A stretch of DNA of 11,547 bases from contig CAKOYL010000026.1 of the NCBI GenBank assembly GCA_934130705.1, positions 1-11,547 on the forward strand, in the 5' to 3' direction. Below are positions 1 through 7,293 of this stretch, piece by piece. The notes under the pieces are model-generated. The model made no database searches. It saw nothing but the letters and a program-made list of their open reading frames with translations, and had not been told where the DNA came from. A program made the position numbers and the translations under genes. The first letter of the stretch is position 1. Each line of letters starts with the position of its first letter. The stretch is from an uncultured Clostridia bacterium (lineage in GTDB: Bacteria; Bacillota_A; Clostridia; TANB77; CAG-508).

Positions 1-987
1 ATCTAATGGGAAGATATCATTTCCAGCTGGTACTGGTGTATGTGTAGTAAATACTGTTTTTGAACTTGCTATATCTCTTGCAACGTCAAATGATACTTGT
101 TTTTCTTTTATTATATTCTTCATTAATTCTAATATCAAGAATGCAGAATGTCCTTCATTCATATGATAAATTGTTGGATTTAATCCTAATGCTCTTGTTA
201 ATAGATTTGTTCCTCCCATTCCTAGAACTATTTCTTGTCTTATTCTCATTTCTTGGTCTCCACCATATAGTCTTAGAGTAACATCTCTATCTTCAGGATT
301 ATTTTTTTCTATGTCTGAATCTAATAGATATAATTTTATTCTTCCAACATTTATTTGCCATACTTTTAAATATAATCTTCTTTTTGGAAATTTAACATAT
401 ATCATTAAATCTTCGCCATTTTCATCTTTTACTGGATGTATTGGTAAGTTGCTTAATTCTATATTTATATATTCTGTTTCTTGGTCTCCATATCTATTTA
501 TTTTTTGATGGAAATAACCATTTTTATATAACAATCCAACTGCAACTAATGGTATTCCTAAGTCACTTGCTGATTTTAGATGGTCTCCTGATAATATTCC
601 AAGTCCTCCTGAATATATTGGTAATGTTCTATCTAAACCATATTCTGCTGAGAAGTATGCTATTAAATCATTTTTGTTTCCTGGATATTTATTTGCAAAC
701 CATGTATTTTTGCTATTCATATAGTCTTCGAATTGTCTTGCTAATTTGTCATATTCTTTTAAAAATTCTACATTTTTAGAAACAGCTTCTAATCTTTCTT
801 GTGATACTTGTTTTAAAAATTTTACTGGATTTTTTTCACAAGTTTCCCATAAATCATTGTCTATTGTTTTAAATAGTCTTAAAAATTCTGTGTTCCATGA
901 CCACCATAAGTTATTTGATATTTCTGATAATTTTTCTATCCTTTTTGGTAATTGTGGGTTTACAGTTATTTTGTTAAATACGTACAT
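1..987 (-). CDS. glgP: Alpha-glucan (glycogen/maltodextrin) phosphorylase, N-terminal 329 residues, truncated by window edge
   Basis: The gene starts at ATG 985-987 and stays open to base 1, so the C-terminal part is outside the window. It removes glucose-1-phosphate from non-reducing ends of alpha-1,4-glucans in the cytoplasm (GT35 family). The N-terminus carries the DUF3417-type segment found in bacterial/archaeal phosphorylases of the Thermotoga type (LPKRIEKLSEISNNLWWSWN, residues 13-32). It is followed by the family block AYFSAEYGLDRTLPIYSGG and SGDHLKSASDLGIP, and later THTPVPAGNDIFP. The pyridoxal-phosphate lysine region lies in the missing part. A GGAGG at 997-1001 sits 9 nt before the start. 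The gene lies 38 nt downstream of a small charged ORF and may be cotranscribed with it. A glycogen debranching enzyme on the same strand (5212-7218) gives the partner activity. Family assignment is firm; substrate preference (glycogen or maltodextrin) cannot be told from this part. Confidence 0.95.
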   Translation of the reverse strand, partial: MYVFNKITVNPQLPKRIEKLSEISNNLWWSWNTEFLRLFKTIDNDLWETCEKNPVKFLKQVSQERLEAVSKNVEFLKEYDKLARQFEDYMNSKNTWFANKYPGNKNDLIAYFSAEYGLDRTLPIYSGGLGILSGDHLKSASDLGIPLVAVGLLYKNGYFHQKINRYGDQETEYINIELSNLPIHPVKDENGEDLMIYVKFPKRRLYLKVWQINVGRIKLYLLDSDIEKNNPEDRDVTLRLYGGDQEMRIRQEIVLGMGGTNLLTRALGLNPTIYHMNEGHSAFLILELMKNIIKEKQVSFDVARDIASSKTVFTTHTPVPAGNDIFPLD

Positions 988-1025
988 TTTTATTTTCCTC
1001 CTTGGTATTTTATAAATTATTGTTT

Positions 1026-1355
1026 TTATCTTTCTTGTTGTTCTTTTTCGTGATACATTTGTATTGTATCTTCGATTATTTTTTCATAAGCGTCGTTTCT
1101 TTTTTTATATTGATTTTTGAAGTTTGCTACTTTTTGTTTTTCAGAATTTTCAGTTTTTTCTAAACTTTTTATATGCTGCTTTTTGCTATTTTCCATTTCA
1201 AAAATTTCTTTAGCATTTTTCCTTTTTTGTCTTTGACCGTTCTCATTTTCTTTTGTCGTGTTTGCATCTTTTTCAACAACAACTATTTTTTCAATTTTCT
1301 TTATTCTCTCTATTGATTTTATTTTGTTGTTTGAGTTTATTCTTTCTATTTCCAT
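1026..1355 (-). CDS. Small highly charged hypothetical protein, 109 aa
   Basis: I do not recognise this protein. It is rich in Lys, Glu, Asn and Gln, has no cysteine, no signal peptide and no membrane segment, and looks mostly helical or coiled-coil (e.g. IERIKKIEKIVVVEKD near the start, NDAYEKIIEDTIQMYHEKEQ at the end). The start is placed at ATG 1353-1355. A longer reading from a TTG at 1370 is unlikely because that TTG overlaps the GGAG that serves as RBS for the ATG, 9 nt upstream of it. It stops 38 nt before the phosphorylase start and may share its transcript. A promoter-like pair lies directly upstream (1380-1408), after the terminator of the pilin-like gene. The only argument for function is position: it sits between a possible DGR target and glgP. 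It does not resemble the Avd accessory protein. Codon use matches the neighbours, so it is probably a real gene, perhaps lineage-specific. Confidence 0.6.
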   Translation of the reverse strand: MEIERINSNNKIKSIERIKKIEKIVVVEKDANTTKENENGQRQKRKNAKEIFEMENSKKQHIKSLEKTENSEKQKVANFKNQYKKRNDAYEKIIEDTIQMYHEKEQQER

Positions 1356-1379
1356 ATAGCTTTTCTCCAATTCTTTTAT

Positions 1380-1408
1380 ATTATAATAATAAAATAAAAA
1401 AAGTACAA
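1380..1408 (-). promoter_or_regulatory. Candidate sigma-A promoter for the small charged ORF (and glgP)
   Basis: On the minus strand TTGTAC (1408-1403) and a perfect TATAAT (1385-1380) are separated by 17 nt. The -35 match is only TTG plus chance, and it lies within the 3' arm of the upstream terminator hairpin. The predicted 5' UTR would be about 20 nt and includes the RBS GGAG. In such AT-rich DNA a TATAAT is not rare, so this is moderate evidence only. Confidence 0.4.
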
Positions 1409-1433
1409 GTCTTTTTTTAAAACTTATGCTTTT
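1396..1433 (-). terminator. Rho-independent terminator of the pilin-like/DGR-target gene
   Basis: The arms 1422-1433 and 1399-1410 form a 12-position stem (10 Watson-Crick pairs, one G-U, one mismatch) with an 11-nt loop. On the minus strand the stem runs into a T-run (bases 1402-1396). It lies 55-90 nt after the stop codon of the 528-aa gene, the right place to end that transcript. The plus strand also has a T-run after the stem (1430-1440), but no plus-strand gene needs it. Confidence 0.6.
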
Positions 1434-1487
1434 TTATTTTATAATTCCTATTCCACTATAATCATAAATTCAAATTAGTAGTTTTCT

Positions 1488-3074
1488 TTACAAAGCTACA
1501 AGCACTGAGCGAAAACCACAATAGCGATTCAAATTGCCATTGTAGTAGTAGAACGCAAACGTACCAGCAAAAGAACTATTGCCTAAGCTACTACCACGTA
1601 CAAAAAACGGATAAGACGTATACGGAAAGTAAGAGTAGTCACTATTCCAACTATTTGAAGTATTGCTTCTATCTGATGTTTCTAATATTGCATCTCCAAA
1701 TCCATATGTTTCTGATTTTAATTTATAATATTGCTCACCTAAATTGCTTGAATCAAATGGATATACTGTTGCGTATTTTGTAGATAATGTTTTATATCCA
1801 TTTGAATTTGTTTCTATACTCGCATATGTTTTTCCATATAAATTTAATTTTTCGTCTCCATTTGATACATATCCTGCTGTATATTCCCATACACAACCAC
1901 TTAAATCAAATATTCCTGTTTTATTGTTTGTTGTACTTGCTGAATTATCATTTGCTGTTGTATTTGCATATCCTGTTATTGCATAAATATTCTTTGAATT
2001 TAAATTACTTAAATTTTTATTATTTATTGTTATTTCTGTTCCATTTCTTCCGTATTTACTTTGCGTTAAATATGCTACTGCTCCCCATTCACTATTTTTC
2101 ATTTGATGGGAATCTGTTTGTTTTGAATTTAATCCATAAAATTCTTTTGCTTTTGCTATTTCTTGTGCCAATGTGTATATATCTCCTGTTGTTATGCAAT
2201 TATATGCATATGTTAATGGTTTGAATACCGGATATGACATTTGTAGTAATTCTGTCAAATTTTGAGATATTGCATTTGTTGTATAATCAGAATTACAATT
2301 TGTATAATTTTTATCCGAATATTTTATATTACTTGTATTTGTTGTTGGTTCTATTATACTTCCATCTTCTGATATTGTTTGTGTACATTCCTGATATCCT
2401 GCTGCATATTTTGCTACCCAATATCCTGTTAATTCTTTGTCCCATTCTCCGTTCATGTAATTATTTGCTTTTCCATTTGTAAAACTTGGATGCACTACAT
2501 AATCTGTCATTTTTCCATTTTCTACTGCTGGATATTTTGTACTTATCTCTTTTCCGTCACTATCTTTATTACTTGTCCCTTGTAAGAATTTTATTGATAT
2601 TTTCCCTGCTGTATTTGTATAACATCCACTTTCTATTTGATATGCGTATCTTGGTATCCATACCCAATAACTTCCATCTTTTGTTTTGGCATTTGCCCAT
2701 TTTTGGTTATCATAATTATACCAGTTATCTTTATTAGCTGATGTTACTTCTACTTCTTTTCCTGTTTCATCCCAATATACTCCTGTCATTCCTTCCATTA
2801 GTTTTGGACTATTTACTTTTTTATCACTATTCCACTTTCCTTCTGCATAATCTGTTATATATTTATCCATTTCATCCATATATTCTGACATTGCTGCTTC
2901 TTCGTTTTTTTGTGCTTCTAATGTTTTTTCTTTGGCTTGTTGTGCTCTTGTAAATAATCCATTTTCTCCTGTTAATGTTCCTATTGTTATTCCTGCTAAA
3001 ATTAACAATATCACTATGCTTATTACTAATGCCACTAATGTTATTCCTTTTTCTTTTTGAAATTGCTTTTTCAT
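1488..3074 (-). CDS. Pilin-like N-terminus plus FGE/C-type-lectin-fold surface protein; candidate DGR target (528 aa)
   Basis: The protein begins with a class III-like (type IV prepilin) signal: MKKQFQKEKG, then ITLVALVISIVILLILAGI, with the cleavable Gly at residue 10. The usual Glu at mature position 5 is Ala. A helical linker (residues ~36-75) follows. The middle and C-terminal parts read like a formylglycine-generating-enzyme (FGE-sulfatase) domain, the C-type-lectin scaffold used by many DGR variable proteins: YWVWIPRYAY, GYWVAKYAAG, GIFDLSGCVWEYTAG, FFVRGSS, and a terminal CGFRSVL. Six cysteines are present. Residues ~479-528 have base and codon use unlike the rest (see variable region). 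ATG at 3072-3074 has AAGGAAGG 7 nt upstream; an in-frame stop at 3105-3107 limits any longer start. Expected role: an exported, pilus- or envelope-anchored ligand-binding protein. Ligand unknown. It might simply be a non-variable FGE-like pilin, but the base shift argues for diversification. Confidence 0.85.
   Translation of the reverse strand: MKKQFQKEKGITLVALVISIVILLILAGITIGTLTGENGLFTRAQQAKEKTLEAQKNEEAAMSEYMDEMDKYITDYAEGKWNSDKKVNSPKLMEGMTGVYWDETGKEVEVTSANKDNWYNYDNQKWANAKTKDGSYWVWIPRYAYQIESGCYTNTAGKISIKFLQGTSNKDSDGKEISTKYPAVENGKMTDYVVHPSFTNGKANNYMNGEWDKELTGYWVAKYAAGYQECTQTISEDGSIIEPTTNTSNIKYSDKNYTNCNSDYTTNAISQNLTELLQMSYPVFKPLTYAYNCITTGDIYTLAQEIAKAKEFYGLNSKQTDSHQMKNSEWGAVAYLTQSKYGRNGTEITINNKNLSNLNSKNIYAITGYANTTANDNSASTTNNKTGIFDLSGCVWEYTAGYVSNGDEKLNLYGKTYASIETNSNGYKTLSTKYATVYPFDSSNLGEQYYKLKSETYGFGDAILETSDRSNTSNSWNSDYSYFPYTSYPFFVRGSSLGNSSFAGTFAFYYYNGNLNRYCGFRSVLVAL
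1491..1640 (-). other. Candidate DGR variable region (VR) at the 3' end of the pilin-like/FGE gene
   Basis: Hand counting over 1491-1630 gives, on the coding strand, about 17% A, 42% T and 41% G+C. The 120 nt just upstream in the gene (1681-1800) have about 40-45% A and 27% G+C. All three arginines here are CGT or CGC, while the other four in the protein are AGA; ACG, CCG and GCG codons also cluster here. Aromatic and small residues (YSYFPYTSYPFF, FAFYYYNG) alternate with fixed scaffold residues (RG, AG, NG, GFR), the pattern expected when AAY codons of a template are replaced at adenines. The segment ends at the stop codon, as VRs usually do. The left boundary near 1640 is approximate. No template copy is seen in the window. 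Confidence 0.65.
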
Positions 3075-3120
3075 TTTTCTACCTTCCTTATTTTTTATTT
3101 TTACTTATTAAAACAACACA

Positions 3121-3180
3121 AAAAGACAGCAATATTAACCAGTATTCAAAATTGATACTGGCATAATATTACTATCTTTT
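3121..3180 (-). promoter_or_regulatory. Long leader hairpin (24 bp), attenuator- or terminator-like, before the DGR-target gene
   Basis: Arms 3155-3180 and 3121-3145 are inverted copies around a 9-nt loop (3146-3154). The stem has four blocks. The outer 9 bp pair 3172-3180 with 3121-3129 (one G-U on the minus strand). A G-U pair joins 3171 and 3130. Then 7 bp of AATATTA/TAATATT and 7 bp of CCAGTAT/ATACTGG are separated by a 1x2 internal loop. On the minus strand the stem is followed by a T-rich stretch (3124-3111: TTTTTGTGTTGTTT). It lies 47 nt before the ATG of the 528-aa gene, so as a terminator it would act as an attenuator. It could also protect mRNA or be a small mobile palindrome. Confidence 0.6.
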
Positions 3181-3210
3181 ATTTCTTTATTTATTTTTAT
3201 ATTCTCTAAA

Positions 3211-3273
<63 letters not shown>

Positions 3274-3317
3274 AATTTTATACTCCTTTTCTTTTGTTTC
3301 ACTTTTAGTATGTTTAT

Positions 3318-3346
3318 ATATTATCATATCAATTTATTCTTAGCAA
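3318..3346 (-). promoter_or_regulatory. Candidate sigma-A promoter for the leader and DGR-target gene
   Basis: TTGCTA (3346-3341) and TAATAT (3323-3318) are 17 nt apart on the minus strand, with a TG one base before the -10 (extended -10, TGATAATAT). Transcription would start near 3310, giving a ~38-nt UTR before the mini-ORF and ~235 nt before the main gene. Between this and the sleB stop codon (3397) I see only AT-rich sequence and no convincing sleB terminator. Confidence 0.5.
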
Positions 3347-3396
3347 GTAGTTTTGATTCTTTTTATTAAAATTAGTTTTATTTTTATAACATAAAT

Positions 3397-4095
3397 TTAT
3401 TTACAAAATCTATGTTTTCCTATTGTTACTGTCATAGGTCTAGACCAAATCCATTTATTCGTAGCTGTTGATGGATTAAAATAATAAATAGCTCCATAAC
3501 TTGGATCCCATCCATTTAAAGCATCCTGAGCAGCTTTTCTTGCAGTATCATTTGGAGTTAAATTTACTTGTCCGTCTTTTACAGCGTCAAACGCTCCTGA
3601 TTGATACACTACTCCTGACAAAGTATTTGGAAATGAACTACTTTTTATTCTATTCATTACTACTGCTCCAACCGCTACTTGACCTGTATATGGTTCTCCT
3701 CTAGCCTCACCATAGATTACTCTTGCTAATAAATTTAAATTACTATTATAATTAGATGATGAACTACTTGATGAAGATGATGAAGTTATCCCCATTGCTT
3801 TTAATGTTGCTGGACCTGCAATTCCATCTACTGTTAGTCCATTTTTTCTTTGAAAATATTTTACAGCATTTACTGTTTGAGTTCCATATATTCCGTCAAT
3901 ACTTCCCGAATAATATCCCCATCTTTTCAATTTTGTTTGTATTTGGGTAACTTCTGAGCCCCTTGAACCATATTTTGATAAAGTTTCTACACTTTCTGTA
4001 TTATTTTTATATGCTTTATATATAAAAATACTTGATAATAATGATATTAATAAAATTTCTATAATAAAAAATTTAATTATTTTTCTTTTCTTCAT
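3397..4095 (-). CDS. sleB: Spore cortex-lytic enzyme SleB-type (PG-binding domain + hydrolase_2), 232 aa
   Basis: SleB-family enzymes are lytic transglycosylases that cleave muramic-lactam-containing cortex peptidoglycan during germination. Visible order: an N-terminal membrane/signal segment (~8-26), a PG_binding_1 domain (~41-102, with GSRGSEVTQIQTKLKRWGYY and DGIYGTQTVNAVKYFQ), a ten-serine linker (105-114) written with mixed TCA/TCT/AGT codons, and the catalytic hydrolase_2 domain (~126-231). The predicted catalytic Glu is E130 in ARVIYGEARGE, followed by QVAVGAVVMNRI, and AIYYFNP and KHRFCK near the end. The start is ATG 4093-4095 with AGGTGA 7 nt upstream; a longer reading to 4179 would overlap holA and lacks support. 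It lies 74 nt after holA. No ypeB partner follows; the next gene on the strand is the leader/DGR-target unit. A related cell-wall hydrolase role in growth is possible, but the architecture is classic SleB. Confidence 0.93.
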   Translation of the reverse strand: MKKRKIIKFFIIEILLISLLSSIFIYKAYKNNTESVETLSKYGSRGSEVTQIQTKLKRWGYYSGSIDGIYGTQTVNAVKYFQRKNGLTVDGIAGPATLKAMGITSSSSSSSSSSNYNSNLNLLARVIYGEARGEPYTGQVAVGAVVMNRIKSSSFPNTLSGVVYQSGAFDAVKDGQVNLTPNDTARKAAQDALNGWDPSYGAIYYFNPSTATNKWIWSRPMTVTIGKHRFCK

Positions 4096-4127
4096 AAAAA
4101 AATCACCTATAATATAATCTATAATTA

Positions 4128-4156
4128 TATTTTGGCAATTTCTTCTTTTTTTATTC
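4128..4156 (-). promoter_or_regulatory. Possible sigma-G-like forespore promoter for sleB
   Basis: GAATA (4156-4152) and CAAAATA (4134-4128) are 17 nt apart. This resembles the SigG pattern GHATR / CATNNTA with one mismatch in the -10. In Bacillus sleB is transcribed by SigG in the forespore. It lies in the 74-nt gap between holA and sleB. AT-rich sequence makes chance matches common, so this is tentative. Confidence 0.3.
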
Positions 4157-4169
4157 ACATTTTTTATAA

Positions 4170-5192
4170 TTATGAACAATATCTACATAAAATAGTTTCT
4201 ATTCCAACTTGTAAATCTATTTTTCCACTTTTAAAATTATAGTCTAAATTACACAATTCTTGTAAAATAGCTCTTAATTCGCTTTCTTTAAAATATTTTG
4301 CTTGAACTTTATATTTTGTTGTTAAAAACATCTGATTAGGTTTCAAATTTAAACTAGTTGTTAATTCTTTATTTTCTCTTAAAGCCATTTTTGTAATATA
4401 TAATTTTTTAAAGTGATTATATAATGTAATCAATATCTTGGCTATTGGCTCTTTAGCATATATTAGATTATGAAATACATCTAATGCTGACGCAATATCT
4501 TTTTTTCCCAAATCATCTGTTAAATCAAATATTATACTTTCTATTTTCTTTATTGATAACTTGTCTATATCTTCTTTTGTTATTGTTCCATTTTCACCAG
4601 CATATTCAATTAATTTTCTAATCTCATTTATCAAATCTTGCATATTTGTTCCACAACATTCTATAAAATATTTCATTGTCTGTGAATCTATTTGAACTTT
4701 ATATGAATTACAAATAGCTTTTATTCTTTGCTCTATTTGAATAGGTTTTTGATAGTCAAATTTGCATATCACACCATTTTTTTCTATTTTTTTGAATAAA
4801 TCTGATTTTTCATCTACTTCTTCATCTACAAATACTAATACAACTGATTCTTTTATTATTTTTATATTTTGTTCAATGTATTCTGCCAATTTTTCTTTTA
4901 ACTTATATAATTCTCCTGTTTTCTTTTTTCCTTCTTTTTTAAACAATCCCGTGTTTCTAGCTATAATTAACTTTTTTTCATATCCAAAACTTGGAGTTTC
5001 TATATCGGCAATAATTTCAGAAACATTTTGTTCATCTATTAAAATATAATTTATTCCCTTTATACATTCACCAAATATGTTTCTTATTTTTTTCAAACAA
5101 CTCTCTAACAAAAACAACTCTTCGCCATATAATAAATATATTGAATTTAATTGTTCTGTTTTTAATTCTTTTTCTAAATTCTCTATTGTCAT
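4170..5192 (-). CDS. holA: DNA polymerase III subunit delta (clamp-loader), 340 aa
   Basis: HolA is the delta subunit of the clamp loader and opens the beta sliding clamp at the replication fork. Length (340 aa) is normal. Seen: the N-terminal domain with SIYLLYGEELFLLE (residues ~18-31), the SFGYEKKLIIARN block typical of the family (~68-80), the helical middle DLINEIRKLIEYAG (~185-198), the segment SIIFDLTDDLGKKDIASALDVFHNLI (about 219-244), and a C-terminal collar domain with LYNHFKKLYITKMAL. ATG 5190-5192 has GGAGG about 9 nt upstream. It starts 19 nt after the debranching gene stop, so is almost certainly cotranscribed with it, although the jobs are unrelated. Confidence 0.92.
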   Translation of the reverse strand: MTIENLEKELKTEQLNSIYLLYGEELFLLESCLKKIRNIFGECIKGINYILIDEQNVSEIIADIETPSFGYEKKLIIARNTGLFKKEGKKKTGELYKLKEKLAEYIEQNIKIIKESVVLVFVDEEVDEKSDLFKKIEKNGVICKFDYQKPIQIEQRIKAICNSYKVQIDSQTMKYFIECCGTNMQDLINEIRKLIEYAGENGTITKEDIDKLSIKKIESIIFDLTDDLGKKDIASALDVFHNLIYAKEPIAKILITLYNHFKKLYITKMALRENKELTTSLNLKPNQMFLTTKYKVQAKYFKESELRAILQELCNLDYNFKSGKIDLQVGIETILCRYCS

Positions 5193-5211
5193 ATTACTGC
5201 CTCCTATTAGT

Positions 5212-7218
5212 TCAATTAGCTAATATTCTTAAAATCTCTGCCACACTCCAGGCTTGTGATATAGTTCCTTTTGGTTCATATGGTCTCCCTGAATCATAAA
5301 TTTCTGCTATACTTCCTATACAACCTCTATCATTTATTTCTTTTTCAAATGTTTTTCGTGTTTTTTCTACAAAATCATTTAATTTATTTTCTAACTTTTC
5401 TTTATATGTTTTTCTTTTTTCTGCTTTTATCATATTTTTCAAAGAATTATAATACAATCCTAATAACCAAGTCCATGTAATTCCTTGATGATAGCTCATA
5501 TCTCTTTTAAATCCGTCTCCTTCATATATTTCTATATAATTTGGCTCTCCTTTTGCTAAAGTTTTTAATCCATATGGATTTAGTAATTTTTTTTCAACTG
5601 TATCAACAATATTGTATGCTATATCTGAATTAGGTTCAATTACTGGATATGTCAAGCTTAAAGAAAATAATTGATTTGGTCTAATCTTATTATCTCCAAT
5701 CACATCAAATAAGCATTTTCTTCTAGAATTATAAAACTTTTCTTGGAATGACTTTTTGCATTTTTTGGCTAAATCTTTATATTTTTTGGTTTCATTTTCA
5801 TCACCAAATTTTACTGTTAAATCTGCCATTATGCTTAAACTATTATACCATAAACTATTTATTTCAACAGCTTTTCCATTTCTTGGAGTTGCTGCATAGT
5901 CTCCATATTTTGCATCCATCCATGTATTTTGAGTTGTTGGTGTTCCAGAAGATATCAAATAGTCTTTATCTAAATAAATGTTATTATTATCTATATCAAT
6001 TCCATTGATATAATTTTGTATAATTGATTTTAATTTTTCATATATATTATCTTTTACAAATTGACAATCATTAGTATATTTTATATATTTTTCTACTTGT
6101 TCAAATAATAACAATGAAGCATCAACACTATTGTATAATGGTTCATTATCAGCTTCAGAGTATCCATTTGGAACTAGTCCGCATTTCATGTTTTTCACCA
6201 TTGTTAATAATACTTCTTTTGCCATTTCATATCTTTTTGTTTTTAATAATAATCCTTCAAATGATATTAAACTATCTCTTCCCCAATCTAAAAACCATGG
6301 ATATCCAGCAATTATTGTATGTAATTTAAATGTTGGTCTATATACAATAAATTGCTCCGATGCTAGGATTAATTTATCAAAAAGATCACTTTTTTCCATG
6401 TCTGCCTGTTCTATTTTGTCTTGAAGTCTCTTTTCTTCTTTTTCTATTAATTTTTTTACATCTATTTCTTCAATATTTTCTTCCAATGAACATACAAATG
6501 ATATTTCTTTTTCTTCATTTTGTTCAATATCTATCTCAAAAACTCCTGATACAACATGATTTTCTTTTGGATAAAAACCTCTTTTTTCTTCTTCTATATA
6601 AAACATGTTTTTAAACATATCATTAGAATGTTCTACATAGTTTCCTTCTGATACTTTTATATATACTGGTATTTGGTAATTTTCATCTATAATAATTTTT
6701 AGTTTTGTTCCATTTATTTCTTGTTTTAATTTAAAATCATGTTCTGTGCTCATTGAATGAAAATCCCTAAAATTTATTATCGGTGCTAAATTTAATTTTA
6801 CATTTTTATCCTTATTTTTTATCTTATAATAAATTCCCACTGTATTTTTTCCATATTCCATACAAATAGATTTTGTAATTTCTATATTTTCTACTTTATA
6901 TTTAAATACTGGTATATATTTTTTTTCAAATTCTTCTTGATATTGATATCCTTGTGAAATATAATTTTCGCCTATATTTGTATATAAATTATATTTTTTT
7001 CCTTCAATTTCAATACTTTCATCTACTTTTGATAGTATTAAATGTCTTCTTGCTGGTGGAAATAATGGGGCAATTAATAATCCATGATATTTTCTTGTAT
7101 TTGCTCCGATAATTGTTGAACTAGCAAATCCACCAATACCATTTGTAATTAACCATTCTCTTTTTAATCCTTCTTCTAGCTTTAATTTTTCTTTTGTGAA
7201 TTTCATTTTTTCTGTCAT
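5212..7218 (-). CDS. Archaeal-type glycogen debranching enzyme (GDE, GH133-like), 668 aa
   Basis: This enzyme removes alpha-1,6 branches (amylo-alpha-1,6-glucosidase) so phosphorylase can continue on glycogen. The N-terminal beta-rich domain has the hallmark EWLITNGIGGFASSTIIGAN and TRKYHGLL (residues 21-48). The (alpha/alpha)6 catalytic domain starts around 280: GYPWFLDWGRDSL (305-317), then MKCGLVPNGYSE, SVDASLLLFEQV, GTPTTQNTWMDAK, MSYHQGITWTWLLGLYYNSL and the terminal TISQAWSVAEILRIL. Length is typical for this family (about 650-720). There are two possible ATGs: 7216-7218, with AAAGGA directly against it, and 7204-7206, where the same AAAGGA is 12 nt away. The second could be the true start (664 aa), since the first has no room for the ribosome. 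An in-frame stop lies just upstream, so no longer form exists. Its neighbours are yvcK (75 nt upstream) and holA (19 nt downstream). Confidence 0.93.
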   Translation of the reverse strand: MTEKMKFTKEKLKLEEGLKREWLITNGIGGFASSTIIGANTRKYHGLLIAPLFPPARRHLILSKVDESIEIEGKKYNLYTNIGENYISQGYQYQEEFEKKYIPVFKYKVENIEITKSICMEYGKNTVGIYYKIKNKDKNVKLNLAPIINFRDFHSMSTEHDFKLKQEINGTKLKIIIDENYQIPVYIKVSEGNYVEHSNDMFKNMFYIEEEKRGFYPKENHVVSGVFEIDIEQNEEKEISFVCSLEENIEEIDVKKLIEKEEKRLQDKIEQADMEKSDLFDKLILASEQFIVYRPTFKLHTIIAGYPWFLDWGRDSLISFEGLLLKTKRYEMAKEVLLTMVKNMKCGLVPNGYSEADNEPLYNSVDASLLLFEQVEKYIKYTNDCQFVKDNIYEKLKSIIQNYINGIDIDNNNIYLDKDYLISSGTPTTQNTWMDAKYGDYAATPRNGKAVEINSLWYNSLSIMADLTVKFGDENETKKYKDLAKKCKKSFQEKFYNSRRKCLFDVIGDNKIRPNQLFSLSLTYPVIEPNSDIAYNIVDTVEKKLLNPYGLKTLAKGEPNYIEIYEGDGFKRDMSYHQGITWTWLLGLYYNSLKNMIKAEKRKTYKEKLENKLNDFVEKTRKTFEKEINDRGCIGSIAEIYDSGRPYEPKGTISQAWSVAEILRILAN

Positions 7219-7245
7219 TCCTTTCTTTCAAGGCACAAAATTTGA

Positions 7246-7289
7246 TTAAAAATATTGTATTTTACAATTATTTTTCAAACTTCCCCTCC
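7246..7289 (-). promoter_or_regulatory. Orphan Shine-Dalgarno, 10-codon ORF and AT-rich hairpin between yvcK and the debranching gene
   Basis: A strong GGAGGGG (7289-7283) lies only two bases after a second in-frame TAA of yvcK. Six nt after its GGAGG core is a TTG (7278-7276) opening a 10-codon frame that ends at TAA 7248-7246. That frame covers a hairpin with a 12-bp AT-only stem: 7270-7275 plus 7263-7268, against 7248-7259, with one bulged A (7269) and a 3-nt loop. This may be a leader peptide, a weak processing or termination stem, or the decayed remains of a gene. Nothing confirms translation. Confidence 0.3.
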
Positions 7290-7293
7290 ATTA

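Noticed and set aside
1026..1355. Possible Avd (DGR accessory) protein
   Set aside because: Size is near that of Avd, but the extreme K/E/N composition and lack of the four-helix Avd pattern do not fit.
1787..2953. Series of long plus-strand reading frames rich in Leu, Ile, Phe and Tyr
   Set aside because: They are antisense to the 528-aa gene. A/T-rich codons of the real gene read backwards give hydrophobic runs; there are no RBSs or recognisable domains.
3745..3790. Serine tract of SleB as a slippage-prone repeat
   Set aside because: The ten serines use mixed TCA, TCT and AGT codons, so there is no perfect tandem repeat to slip.
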